Origin: DASPJR01 sp035628505
GTDB lineage: Bacteria; Planctomycetota; SZUA-567; H5-PLA8
Reading direction: 5' to 3'
Length of the DNA: 11,425 nt
Assembly: GCA_035628505.1 (NCBI GenBank)
Contig: DASPJR010000203.1
Location: 1-11,425 of the forward strand
This document shows positions 1 through 7,877 of this stretch, piece after piece (the stretch's first letter is position 1; each line of letters starts with the position of its first letter). The notes under the pieces were generated by a model, which was not told the origin of the DNA, made no database searches, and saw only the letters and a list, made by a program, of their open reading frames with translations. Made by a program: the position numbers and the translations under genes.

Positions 1-2585
1 CTCCGCTCGCAGATCCCCCTGCTGACCCGGCGGCAGCCAGTCGCGTCAAGTTCCCATTGCCCAATCCGAGCAAGATCGGTGTCGAACGGTACACCAAGTT
101 GCTGCATGAGTTCATCAAGCAAGGCGGCCATGAAGGCTGGAAGCATGACCCGCAGACCCGCCCCACCGGCCCCTTCTTCGTCCACGATGATGGAGAAGTC
201 GAAAGCCTGGGCACGCACAGTCCGGCCGCGGTGAAAGTGTACTACTCGCCGGAGGTCTGGAAGTGGATGACCGGCGACCGTAAGGCGCCGATTCCGGACG
301 GCGGGATGATCGTCAAAGTCCTTTACGCGCGCGATGAAAAGGATCCGACGACGTTTTCGCCTGACCCCACTGGCTTCAGCGTCATGGTGAAGGACAGCCA
401 GGGATCGTGGGACGGCTGGTTCTACAGCGACGGCGGACCACTCCAGAAGCCCACCCATGAACATGCGGCGTCGTTCTTCGATCCAAATGCCGGGTTCGCA
501 CTCTCCTGCGTCAACTGCCACGCATCCACGGATAATCCGGAAGGTACGTACGCAAGCGTTCGCAACGTCACCGGCAAGCCCATCGAGTTCTTGACGCAGG
601 TGTCGCCACAAGGCTTGAAGAAGGGTTTAAAGAAAGGTTCCGATATTCACCAACCGGCCGCGCACCTGAAGACACAGCGCAATGCGGACAACCTGAAGGC
701 TTCGCCGCACTGGCCGATTCCCAAGGAGAAACTCCGCGCACCCGCTCCGATGCCGTTCTGGTCCGAGGACCACGTCCCCCAGGGGCCGAAGCCCGACGGG
801 CATCGTACGCTGCTGACGGCGAGCACCTGCATGGCTTGCCACGACGCAACGCAATTGCATTCTGCGCTTCCGAACATGGCATTTACGTCAGTGAACGAGA
901 AGGGCGAGAAGGTGCATGCCAACTTGTCGCCGTTCGGCGAGTGGCGTTACTCCATGATGGGACTTTCGGGTCGTGATCCCGTGTTCTATGCGCAGCTAGA
1001 AAGCGAGCGCGCGCTGCATCCGGAACTCTCCGCCGAGATCGACAACAAATGCATGAGCTGCCACACTGCCATGGGGCAGCGGCAGTTCGAGGCCGACAAA
1101 GGCAAAGGCGCGCTCTTCACTCACGATAAAGCGTTTGCGCGGTCCGATCATGCGGACGCGAAATACGGCGCCCTCGCGCGCGACGGCATCTCGTGCGCCA
1201 CCTGCCATCAGATGCAGCCTGAGGGCCTCGGCTCCCCCGCCACCTACGGCGGGAAGTATGAACTTCCCGCAAAATCAAAAGAAGTGTTCGGGCCGTACGA
1301 AAAAGTCGTGACGTTGCCTATGGAGCAGGCGATGGGCATTACGCCCAAGTACGGCGCCCACATGAGCGACTCGGGGATGTGCGCTTCCTGCCACACCGTT
1401 CCGGTCCCCGTCCTGGATGTCGGCCGCAAGTATACACCGGAGGAGTTTGCAAAGTTGAGCGCCGGTACTGGCCGCGACGTCTTCCATGAACAGACCACAT
1501 ATCTGGAGTGGAAGAACAGTAGCTATTCGACGGAATCCGGGCCTAATGCCACAGCGAGAAGCTGCCAGGACTGCCACATGCCGCGAACTTACGATGGCAA
1601 GCAGCTCAAGTTCAAGATCGCCAACATCGAGGACGACACGTTTCCGATCGTCGATCATCGCGCCCCCGACGACAAACTGCGCATGGAAGTGCGCGAGAAG
1701 TATTCCCGGCATTCTTTGAATGGTATCAACGTCTTTGTTCTGGAGATGTTTAGACAGCAGCCGTGGCTGCTGGGCGTGTCGCGCCGGGATGCGTTGTTCC
1801 CGGGCGAGAATGTTGTCCCAGGCTTCGATACAGCGATCAACTCCGCAGTGCAGATGGCAAGAGAACAGACGGCGAAGCTTGAGATACTGAAGGCCGAGCG
1901 TCGCAACGGAAAACTCTTAGCAACCGTTGCAGTCACGAATCTAAGCGGGCACAAATTTCCGAGCGGCGTTCAGTTCAGGCGCGCGTGGATTCACTTCAAA
2001 GTCGACTCTGGACAGAGGACGTTGTTTGAATCCGGCGCAACGGACGAGTGGGGCGTTATCGGCAGGGCGGTCAATGGAAAGTTCACGCCGCTACCATCGG
2101 AGTTCTTCGAAAAGAATAGCTGGCAGCCGCACTACGAAAAGATTACTTCCGACGAGCAGGTCCAGATCTATGAGCAATTGGTCAAGGACAGTAAGGGTAG
2201 ATTTACGACCAGCTTCCTGAGCCTGAAAGAAGTCGTGAAAGACAACCGCCTGCTGCCACGCGGCTGGAAGTCTGATGGACCTGACGCGGAACTCACGGCC
2301 CCCCGCGGGGAGGTAAAGACTGACGCAGACTTCAATGACGGGCTTGGCCGCGACATCGTGACATACGAAGTGCCGATTGACGTAGAGATGACGACGCCAA
2401 TCCGCGTATCGGCAACGCTCTACTATCAGTCCCTTCCGCCGTACTACCTGAAGCAGCGCTTCGTCCACGCGGATAAGCCCGAGACGCAGCGGCTGTATTA
2501 TCTTTATTCGAGTCTCGACCTGGAAAATACGCCGATCAAAAACTGGAAGCTGGAAATCGCGAGAGCCACAAAGGAGCTCAGATGA
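1..2585 (+). CDS. Multiheme c-type cytochrome with N-terminal P460-like domain (5' end missing)
   Basis: Partial gene. The frame is open from base 3 to the TGA at 2583-2585, and the residues before the TTG at 57 (PLADPPADPAAASRVKF) read on naturally, so TTG 57 is probably not the start; the start and any signal peptide lie upstream of the window. Numbering from TTG 57, six CxxCH heme-binding motifs are visible: CVNCH 151, CMACH 258, CMSCH 332, CATCH 380, CASCH 442 and CQDCH 503. Residues about 60-155 resemble a cytochrome P460 domain: 'PDGGMIVK' (80-87), 'GFSVMVKD' (106-113), the 'WDGWFYSDGG' segment (118-127), then the first CxxCH. The C-terminal part has no CxxCH and looks like a beta-rich domain with 'NLSGHKFPSGVQFRRAW' (628-644), a signature I associate with large multiheme cytochromes of Acidobacteriota and Planctomycetes. 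Likely a periplasmic or surface electron carrier or oxidoreductase. The substrate is unknown. Heme attachment is confident; the P460 assignment is moderate. Confidence 0.88.
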   Translation, partial: PLADPPADPAAASRVKFPLPNPSKIGVERYTKLLHEFIKQGGHEGWKHDPQTRPTGPFFVHDDGEVESLGTHSPAAVKVYYSPEVWKWMTGDRKAPIPDGGMIVKVLYARDEKDPTTFSPDPTGFSVMVKDSQGSWDGWFYSDGGPLQKPTHEHAASFFDPNAGFALSCVNCHASTDNPEGTYASVRNVTGKPIEFLTQVSPQGLKKGLKKGSDIHQPAAHLKTQRNADNLKASPHWPIPKEKLRAPAPMPFWSEDHVPQGPKPDGHRTLLTASTCMACHDATQLHSALPNMAFTSVNEKGEKVHANLSPFGEWRYSMMGLSGRDPVFYAQLESERALHPELSAEIDNKCMSCHTAMGQRQFEADKGKGALFTHDKAFARSDHADAKYGALARDGISCATCHQMQPEGLGSPATYGGKYELPAKSKEVFGPYEKVVTLPMEQAMGITPKYGAHMSDSGMCASCHTVPVPVLDVGRKYTPEEFAKLSAGTGRDVFHEQTTYLEWKNSSYSTESGPNATARSCQDCHMPRTYDGKQLKFKIANIEDDTFPIVDHRAPDDKLRMEVREKYSRHSLNGINVFVLEMFRQQPWLLGVSRRDALFPGENVVPGFDTAINSAVQMAREQTAKLEILKAERRNGKLLATVAVTNLSGHKFPSGVQFRRAWIHFKVDSGQRTLFESGATDEWGVIGRAVNGKFTPLPSEFFEKNSWQPHYEKITSDEQVQIYEQLVKDSKGRFTTSFLSLKEVVKDNRLLPRGWKSDGPDAELTAPRGEVKTDADFNDGLGRDIVTYEVPIDVEMTTPIRVSATLYYQSLPPYYLKQRFVHADKPETQRLYYLYSSLDLENTPIKNWKLEIARATKELR

Positions 2586-2595
2586 CCAGAAGCAC

Positions 2596-3366
2596 CTAAC
2601 GCGCGGCTTTGGTATTGAAGAGGATATCAACGACATTACGCAGGTACTGCTCGTCGGCCATACCTTCGACGACTTCGGGTGGAAATTGAACGGTCTTCGA
2701 GAAATGCGCCACCATCTCACCAAATAGCTGGATGCGCGCATCGTCGTCAAACTGATCGCGGCGCAACAGCGCTTGCAGCGCGAGATTCGCCTCCGGTGCG
2801 GAGATGCGCTGCCGCAGCCGGGCTTCGAGATGTGGATAGTTGCGGAAGGAATTGAATCTTCCGGCCATGATCTGAGCAATGTCAGGTGCATACATCACCG
2901 GCGTCCGAATCACGATGGTGCTGGCGGCGATGTCGCCGAGGCGCTGGGCGTGGCGTGTAAGCACGCAACTGATGCCGCCGACCAGATAGAACAGCGGCAT
3001 GCTGTCGACGAAACGCAACAGATTGCGCATGGCGATCTGGCTGAACTGCAATCTCAGGCCGTGCTCATCGACAACGCGAAGCCGGAACAAGCGCTTGCCG
3101 ATCGTCTGGCCACGCCACAGCCACTCCAGCAGAATTCCATAGCCAATGGAGACGACGAAGTAGATCAGTGTAATGACCGCCTGAGCGACGTCGACGCTGA
3201 TCAGGCCAAAAACGCCGAGGAGTTTCTGCAGCACGTTGGCGATGATAAGTACGACCAGAGCATCGATGAACCACGCCTGGCAGCGAAGCACGGGCCCCGC
3301 GAGCAAAAGCGAAAATGAGATGCCCTCGGGCGTGCGAATAATTAGCGTGTTCGTCTGCTCGCTCAT
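2596..3366 (-). CDS. RDD family membrane protein, last gene of the MoxR/DUF58-type operon
   Basis: 256 residues. The RDD domain occupies about residues 20-155: R28 and 'FIDALV' (33-38) in the first helix, a second helix at about 60-82, then 'WRGQTIGKRLFRLRVVD' (84-100), 'LRFVDSMP' (117-124) and 'RLGDIAASTIVI' (142-153). These conserved Arg and Asp positions give the family its name. A soluble, probably helical extension (about 160-256) follows the membrane part. In my recollection such a tail is usual in RDD proteins encoded beside SpoIIM/DUF58/MoxR genes. The ATG at 3366 overlaps the TGA of the SpoIIM-type gene as ATGA, and the Shine-Dalgarno match is weak, so re-initiation after the upstream gene is likely. 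RDD proteins are inner-membrane proteins with proposed transport or accessory roles; the role here is unknown. It ends with TAG 10 bases from the stop of the converging cytochrome gene. Confidence 0.92.
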   Translation of the reverse strand: MSEQTNTLIIRTPEGISFSLLLAGPVLRCQAWFIDALVVLIIANVLQKLLGVFGLISVDVAQAVITLIYFVVSIGYGILLEWLWRGQTIGKRLFRLRVVDEHGLRLQFSQIAMRNLLRFVDSMPLFYLVGGISCVLTRHAQRLGDIAASTIVIRTPVMYAPDIAQIMAGRFNSFRNYPHLEARLRQRISAPEANLALQALLRRDQFDDDARIQLFGEMVAHFSKTVQFPPEVVEGMADEQYLRNVVDILFNTKAAR

Positions 3367-4379
3367 GATGGCTTTACCGCAGGTTGCGACTTAGTGCCGG
3401 CGCGGCTCAGGAACAGGAACAGCAAGACCAGTTCGACGCTGCCGAAGGCGATCTTTGCCTCGTAGGGCAGCACGGGCGCGTGGTACTGCGATAGAAACGC
3501 TTCGATGATGCCGGCCCACACCAGCATGATCACGATGCCGCCGATCAGCGTGACCAGGTCTGGGATCACGGCGCGGAGGCGGACGCGCAAGGGATCGCGG
3601 CTCCGGCGCCCGATCAGTGCGCCGGCCAGCACAAGGCCGCCCTGGCCGGCGAGCAGAATCGCGGGGATTTCGATTGCGCCGTGTGGCAAAAGCCATGCGA
3701 GCAGAAACATCGTCTGGCCGTCACTGACATAATCCGCCGAGACCGCCCCAAGGATGACGCCGTTGTAGAAAAGTTCGAGAATCGTTCCGACGCCAAACGT
3801 CATCCCCAGCGACAGCGTCAGGATGGAGACTCGGATGTTGTTCTGCATCAGGAAACTGGAGAATTGCGCCTTCTGCCCCTGCAACCGGTCGGTGGTGGCG
3901 CTCTCCTCTTTACGTACGCGCTCTGATGGCCGTTGCGACAAGTGCGAGAATTGCGCCGGAAAAATCATTTCTTTCGAACTGGGGTCGATCCAAACGGTGG
4001 CCGCGCCCAATCCGACCCCGGCGAATGTGATCAGTGTGGAGAGGCAGAAGGCCGCGAAGTGGCGGCGGAAGGTCTGCGGCAAGGTGTTGAAGAACCAATA
4101 CATCGGGCGAAAACCGCGAGTCTGATCGCGAGAGACATGGATCTCGCCGTAAGCGCGCGCAACGAGTGACTCAACGTAGCGCTGCAGGTCAGGCTCCGAG
4201 CAGAACGTGCGGATCTTGGCCAGGTCCGCGGACGCGCGCTGGTACAAATAGTGAAACTGCTTGATCTCTTCAACCGTCATCGCGCGGTCAGGATTGTTGT
4301 CGAGCCTGTTCAAGATCTGCTCGAGTTGCGTCCAGTATTCGCGCTCGGCAGCGAGGAACCTCTGCAGGTCGATAATCAT
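3363..4379 (-). CDS. SpoIIM-family (DUF95) polytopic membrane protein
   Basis: 338 residues. The N-terminal 100 residues are soluble and helical ('FLAAEREYWTQLEQIL' 8-23, 'LYQRASADLAKIR' 45-57), typical of SpoIIM-like proteins of MoxR/DUF58 clusters rather than of the shorter sporulation SpoIIM. Predicted membrane segments lie near 107-128, 181-211, 222-254, 273-297 and 306-324. A polar loop of about 50 residues follows the first helix. Family hallmarks are 'NNIRVSI' (180-186), 'YNGVILG' (205-211) and 'LPHGAIEIPAILLA' (231-244). In endospore formers SpoIIM is part of the SpoIID-SpoIIM-SpoIIP machine acting on septal peptidoglycan; no SpoIID or SpoIIP gene is present here and no sporulation role is implied. 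ATG 4379 overlaps the DUF58 gene stop as ATGA, with AGAGG eight bases upstream of the start. It is followed by an ATGA-coupled RDD gene, the usual partner. Confidence 0.94.
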   Translation of the reverse strand: MIIDLQRFLAAEREYWTQLEQILNRLDNNPDRAMTVEEIKQFHYLYQRASADLAKIRTFCSEPDLQRYVESLVARAYGEIHVSRDQTRGFRPMYWFFNTLPQTFRRHFAAFCLSTLITFAGVGLGAATVWIDPSSKEMIFPAQFSHLSQRPSERVRKEESATTDRLQGQKAQFSSFLMQNNIRVSILTLSLGMTFGVGTILELFYNGVILGAVSADYVSDGQTMFLLAWLLPHGAIEIPAILLAGQGGLVLAGALIGRRSRDPLRVRLRAVIPDLVTLIGGIVIMLVWAGIIEAFLSQYHAPVLPYEAKIAFGSVELVLLFLFLSRAGTKSQPAVKPS

Positions 4380-5734
4380 AGCAGTTGCCTCTGCTTCACT
4401 GCCATGTACTTCGAAATCAGATCCGCGGTCAGCGTTGCGTCTTCCAGCAAAGAGAAGCTGACGCCGCTGCGGTGCAGCACGTTCTTCAACTCACGCAGGC
4501 TGTTCCAAAGCAGATGACCGCTCAGCCGCTGATATATTTCGTCGCGATGGGCGACGGGCGTGCTGAAGACCGGCTCCAATCCGGCGGGCTTCAGCATGTT
4601 GACCAACACCAGGTGCTGCCGGCAGATCAGCTTGATGTTTTGAGTGAAGCTCTCGGCGAGCATGGGATCATCGAGGCTTGTCAGGAAGAGGAGCAGCGCG
4701 CGGCGCCGCAGACGCACGCGGATGAACGAGCACAGGTCTCCGTAATCCGGCGTAACGGCGCGTGGCTGCACAGTGTACAGGCTGTCACGGCACAGGTTGA
4801 AGTGTTCCTTGCCGCGTTTTGCGCGCAGGAACTTTTCCATGCGATCGCCAAATGTCAGCACGCCGAACAAATCGCCTTGTTTCTCCGCCGCCATGCCCAC
4901 GACCAAAGCCGCAGTGATCAGCCGTTCAAGCACCGTGGTCGACTTCAGTTCTGCATCGGGCCCATCGTTACCGTCCCGGAGCGGCAGCAGCCGGCCACTC
5001 AATCTCGACGTGTCGATGATAACGTACACTTCCTGGGTGCGTTCAACCTGAAAGACCTTGCTGACCGGATGCCGGCGCTTGGCCGTCGCCTTCCAGTGGA
5101 TTTCATCGAGCGAGTCGCCGTGAATGTAGTCTCGCAGCTTCTCGAAGTCCCGCCCCTGGCCGACCATGCGTTGCGCCCGCGTCCCAGCGCCGCCCCGATT
5201 CAGAAACACCGCCGCGGCTGAACGTCGTTCGGCCGCCAGGTTCGGATAGACGCGCAATTCCGCGCTGACCGGCTCGACAGCGCGCGTGTTCCATAGGCCC
5301 AGCGGGGAGATGCCTTCGAGATAGCAGCGATCGATAACGTACCGTCCGCGGCGCAGCGGGGTGCACGGCCATCCGACGCGCGAGTGCTCCGCTCCCGCGG
5401 GCAGCGCTACGGTCATCTCTTCCTGTGCCGACCAGATCGCTCGGGGCAGCGCCAGACCGAGCCGCACCTCACGCGATAGACCCGTGGTGTTGGCGATTTC
5501 GAAGAGGATCTCTCCCTGCCGCTCCTTTGATAGGCGCACGACTGGCGGCACTTTGACGCTGATCCCGGCCAGTCCTTTGTAAGCCAGAACTGCGTCACAG
5601 GTCATGATAAACAGCACCACCGTCAGCAGCGCTGAAAAGATCAAGCCGAGATCCGTGGCCAGAACCGCGAATGTCGCCAGCGGTACCACGGCCAAAGCCG
5701 TCCACAGCAGAAGTTTTGGGCGCGGAGCGATCAT
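4376..5734 (-). CDS. DUF58 domain protein with vWA-like fold
   Basis: 452 residues. Two hydrophobic segments at about 9-27 and 29-50 anchor the N-terminus, followed by a beta-rich region (about 57-165) that is probably extracytoplasmic or membrane-proximal. The DUF58 core is 'GRDFEKLRDYIHGDSLDEIHW' split as 'GRDFEKLRDYI' (194-204) and 'GDSLDEIHWKATAKRR' (206-221). A vWA-like domain follows: strand 'EVYVIIDTSRLSGR' (235-248), 'GVLTFGDRMEKFL' (291-303), and 'LLLFLTSLDDP' (347-357). The metal-site motif DxSxS is only partly kept, reading DTSRL at 241-245. DUF58 proteins are almost always paired with MoxR ATPases, which are thought to act on or load the vWA protein. That pairing holds here: the ATG at 5734 overlaps the MoxR stop as ATGA. 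The exact biochemical role is unknown. Confidence 0.94.
   Translation of the reverse strand: MIAPRPKLLLWTALAVVPLATFAVLATDLGLIFSALLTVVLFIMTCDAVLAYKGLAGISVKVPPVVRLSKERQGEILFEIANTTGLSREVRLGLALPRAIWSAQEEMTVALPAGAEHSRVGWPCTPLRRGRYVIDRCYLEGISPLGLWNTRAVEPVSAELRVYPNLAAERRSAAAVFLNRGGAGTRAQRMVGQGRDFEKLRDYIHGDSLDEIHWKATAKRRHPVSKVFQVERTQEVYVIIDTSRLSGRLLPLRDGNDGPDAELKSTTVLERLITAALVVGMAAEKQGDLFGVLTFGDRMEKFLRAKRGKEHFNLCRDSLYTVQPRAVTPDYGDLCSFIRVRLRRRALLLFLTSLDDPMLAESFTQNIKLICRQHLVLVNMLKPAGLEPVFSTPVAHRDEIYQRLSGHLLWNSLRELKNVLHRSGVSFSLLEDATLTADLISKYMAVKQRQLL
4388..4392 (-). promoter_or_regulatory. Ribosome binding site of the SpoIIM-type gene
   Basis: On the minus strand this reads AGAGG, eight bases before the ATG at 4379, within the last codons of the DUF58 gene. 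It is the clearest Shine-Dalgarno match among the genes of the 4-base overlap chain, so this gene may be translated partly independently of coupling. Confidence 0.5.
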
Positions 5735-6696
5735 CTCGGCACAGCCACGTCCTGCAGGACCTTGTGGATCACCTCTGAAACACTCAGGCCTTCAATCTCG
5801 TATTCAGGCCGCAGAATGATGCGGTGTTCGAGCACCGGCACCGCCATGGATTTTATGTCGTCGGGGGTAATAAAATCCCGGCCTCGGATCGCTGCAGCCG
5901 CGCGGCTGGCCAGCAGCAGCGACTGTGTCGCGCGCGGGCCGGCGCCGACCAGGATGCTGTCGTGTTTGCGTGTGCCGCGAATGATGTCGATCAGGTAGCC
6001 GATCAGTTCATCCCGAACGAGGATGCGTTCGAGTATCTGGCGGGCCTTCACCAGCTCGTCGAACGGCAGAAGCGGCTTGATGACACCGCTTGCCAGCGTC
6101 GCTTCAGGCGCATCAGCGCCGAGCGTCCGTCGCGCGAGTGTGACCTCATCATCGCGCTCGGGAACCGTCATGGAAATCTTGAGCATGAAACGGTCCTTTT
6201 GCGCCTCCGGGAGCGCATAAGTGCCCTCGTACTCGATCGGATTCTGCGTGGCGAACACGGTGAACATCGGCGATAGAGCGTGCGTGTCGCGATCGATGGA
6301 AACCGTGCGCTCCTGCATCGCCTGCAGTAATGCCGCCTGAGTCTTGGCTGGCGCACGGTTGATTTCATCGGCGAGCAGGAAGGAGGTGAAGACCGGGCCT
6401 TTAACCAGAGTGAACTCGTTGCGCTGCATGTCAAAGACGTGAGTACCGGTGATGTCCGCCGGCATCAGGTCGGGCGTGAATTGAATGCGCGCGAACTCGC
6501 AACCCAATACGCGCGCCGGGGTCTTCACTAGAAGCGTCTTGGCGACACCAGGGACACCTTCGATCAGCGCATGATGACCGGTGAAGATGACGATCAGCGA
6601 TTTCTCTATGACATCATCCTGGCCGATGATCACTTTCGATATCTCGGTCTTGGCGCGTACCAGCAGATCTTTGAGCTTCTCTAATTCTTCGGTCAT
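5731..6696 (-). CDS. MoxR-family AAA+ ATPase
   Basis: 321 residues, the usual length for MoxR. Motifs in order: 'IIGQDDVIEKSL' (23-34), Walker A GVPGVAKT (47-54), Walker B 'LLADEINRAPAKTQAALLQAM' region (107-127, with D110 and E111), sensor 1 region 'FATQNPIEYEGTYALPEAQKD' around 148-168, and R169 in 'DRF' as candidate arginine finger. Sensor 2 is 'GAGPRATQSL' (251-260). A C-terminal lid follows, including 'FITPDDIKSMAVPVLEHRI' (275-293). The frame is open further upstream to 6864, but that part is low-complexity Gly/Ala/Ser sequence antisense-like to nothing known and lies inside the DUF4350 gene. ATG 6696 makes an ATGA overlap with the preceding stop and gives the canonical N-terminus 'MTEELEKLKDLL'. 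MoxR ATPases act as chaperone-like remodelling enzymes, typically on vWA-domain partners such as the DUF58 protein encoded next. Cytoplasmic. Confidence 0.97.
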   Translation of the reverse strand: MTEELEKLKDLLVRAKTEISKVIIGQDDVIEKSLIVIFTGHHALIEGVPGVAKTLLVKTPARVLGCEFARIQFTPDLMPADITGTHVFDMQRNEFTLVKGPVFTSFLLADEINRAPAKTQAALLQAMQERTVSIDRDTHALSPMFTVFATQNPIEYEGTYALPEAQKDRFMLKISMTVPERDDEVTLARRTLGADAPEATLASGVIKPLLPFDELVKARQILERILVRDELIGYLIDIIRGTRKHDSILVGAGPRATQSLLLASRAAAAIRGRDFITPDDIKSMAVPVLEHRIILRPEYEIEGLSVSEVIHKVLQDVAVPR

Positions 6697-7877
6697 GAAG
6701 TCATTCCCCGGTTCTGATTGAGTATCTGCGCGACTTGCCGATAGGTGCCGACTGGATCCGCCGCCGCTGGCGAGTCTGGTGCCGACAGCAGCGCCTGCGC
6801 CTGGCGGGCTTTGGCTTCCAGGTCCTGCCGCCCACCGGCCGCCTTGCGCCATTCGCTCAAACACACTTTCAGCAGTTCGCGAGGTGGAATGCCGCGCTGC
6901 AATAGATTGCCGAGGCCCGCCGCAGCATCGCGGCCGCCGACGGAGCTCTCGGCAGGCTCGGCGTCATCCCAGGGAGGCACAAAGCGAGCCGAGCTTTTCC
7001 ACACATACAGCGCCGCCAGCAGCAGCAGCGAGCCGATGAGACCGTGCAGGCGATAGCGGCCGATCAGTGCCGCGATTCCCGGCGACGTCTCCACGCCATG
7101 GTGGGTCTCATCGAAGACGACATGCCTATTGCCGCCGCGCAACCATTCGAGCAATTTCAGGCGGCGTTCGAAGCGCAGCGCCTCGTTGCTCAGAAAGTAC
7201 GAATCGGATGTCAGAACAAGGGTCCCCGCGCCAAAGTCGCGTTCGATCGTAACGGCGCGCTGCGTTGTCCTGGCGGCATCGTTAATGATGTAGCGGTTCT
7301 TCCAACGGCCGTCCGCTTCAAAGTAAAGCGTCGAATGCCATGAGACAGCAGGATCCAGCGTTGCGTCGCTGCTTGCGGCTTCGGCAAGAAACGACTCATA
7401 TTGCCCACTCGGACTGACCTTTCGAGGTACGAAGGCAAACTTGCAGCCCCAGCGTTCGCCAAGCGAGACCAGCTTTCCGCCCTCGGACTCCATCTGCTGG
7501 TCCTGCAGCTTCTCAAAGAAGCTGCGCCGCGGGTCAAAGGTCAGGACGACGCGCGAGCCCGCGGAGCTCAACGCTTCCAATTTGTTCGCCACAGCTTCCG
7601 GCACATGATCGTTCTGCCCCATGCCACAGAAGATGAATGTCTTTCCGGGCGCGCCAGTCAATTTCCCGATCGGCTCGAGGTTCCTCGACACCTGCACGCC
7701 AATCTGCTCCAGGCTTTCATAGTAGACCTTCGTGCCAAGCGGATCCGCGCGCAGCGAAGAGTAGGGTGGATAGACATCGCCGCCTTCAAATCGCAGCAGG
7801 AAAAGATGAACGATGCCCGCGCCAAATGCGGCGAAGATCAATACGAGCACGATTATGAACAGGCGGTTGGTGTTCAA
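6693..7877 (-). CDS. DUF4350 domain membrane protein
   Basis: 394 residues. An N-terminal membrane helix (about 6-28) is followed by an extracytoplasmic domain and a second helix (about 278-295), leaving a cytoplasmic C-terminal tail of about 100 residues. The DUF4350 signature is 'YSSLRADPLGTKVYYESL' (39-56). Further strands are 'KTFIFCGMG' (79-87) and 'GSRVVLTFDP' (107-116). 'GTLVLTSDSYFLSNEAL' (218-234) and 'HVVFDETHHG' (252-261) complete the Rossmann-like GATase/IFT52-type fold expected of the family. The start is TTG at 7877, overlapping the preceding TGA as TTGA; no better ATG lies nearby, and the next in-frame Met would delete the membrane anchor. GGTG sits five bases before the TTG. 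DUF4350 proteins are regular members of MoxR/DUF58 clusters and their role is unknown; they may scaffold or regulate the assembly from the outer face of the membrane. The stop overlaps the moxR-type start as ATGA. Confidence 0.92.
   Translation of the reverse strand: MNTNRLFIIVLVLIFAAFGAGIVHLFLLRFEGGDVYPPYSSLRADPLGTKVYYESLEQIGVQVSRNLEPIGKLTGAPGKTFIFCGMGQNDHVPEAVANKLEALSSAGSRVVLTFDPRRSFFEKLQDQQMESEGGKLVSLGERWGCKFAFVPRKVSPSGQYESFLAEAASSDATLDPAVSWHSTLYFEADGRWKNRYIINDAARTTQRAVTIERDFGAGTLVLTSDSYFLSNEALRFERRLKLLEWLRGGNRHVVFDETHHGVETSPGIAALIGRYRLHGLIGSLLLLAALYVWKSSARFVPPWDDAEPAESSVGGRDAAAGLGNLLQRGIPPRELLKVCLSEWRKAAGGRQDLEAKARQAQALLSAPDSPAAADPVGTYRQVAQILNQNRGMTS

Noticed and set aside
57..59. TTG as the true start of the cytochrome
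   Set aside because: The frame is open to the window edge with sensible sequence, and an exported heme protein needs a signal peptide, which is absent after this TTG.
2301..2310. Perfect palindrome CCCCGCGGGG
   Set aside because: Lies within the cytochrome coding sequence, is short, has no loop or T run, and is expected by chance in GC-rich DNA.
2091..2891. Open frame of 266 residues on the minus strand across the cytochrome 3' end and the RDD gene
   Set aside because: It spans two well-supported genes out of frame with both, and the translation has no family features.
3363..4379. Sporulation gene
   Set aside because: Membership of the SpoIIM family alone does not imply sporulation; no SpoIID, SpoIIP or other sporulation gene is present and the neighbours are the MoxR/DUF58 set.
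4385..5221. Open frame of 278 residues on the plus strand
   Set aside because: Lies wholly antisense to the DUF58 gene, whose motifs are clear. Its product is rich in Gln, His and Ala with no domain.
6697..6864. N-terminal extension of the MoxR ATPase to a start at 6864
   Set aside because: The extra 56 residues are low-complexity and overlap the DUF4350 gene in another frame. ATG 6696 gives the canonical MoxR N-terminus and the ATGA junction seen at neighbouring genes.
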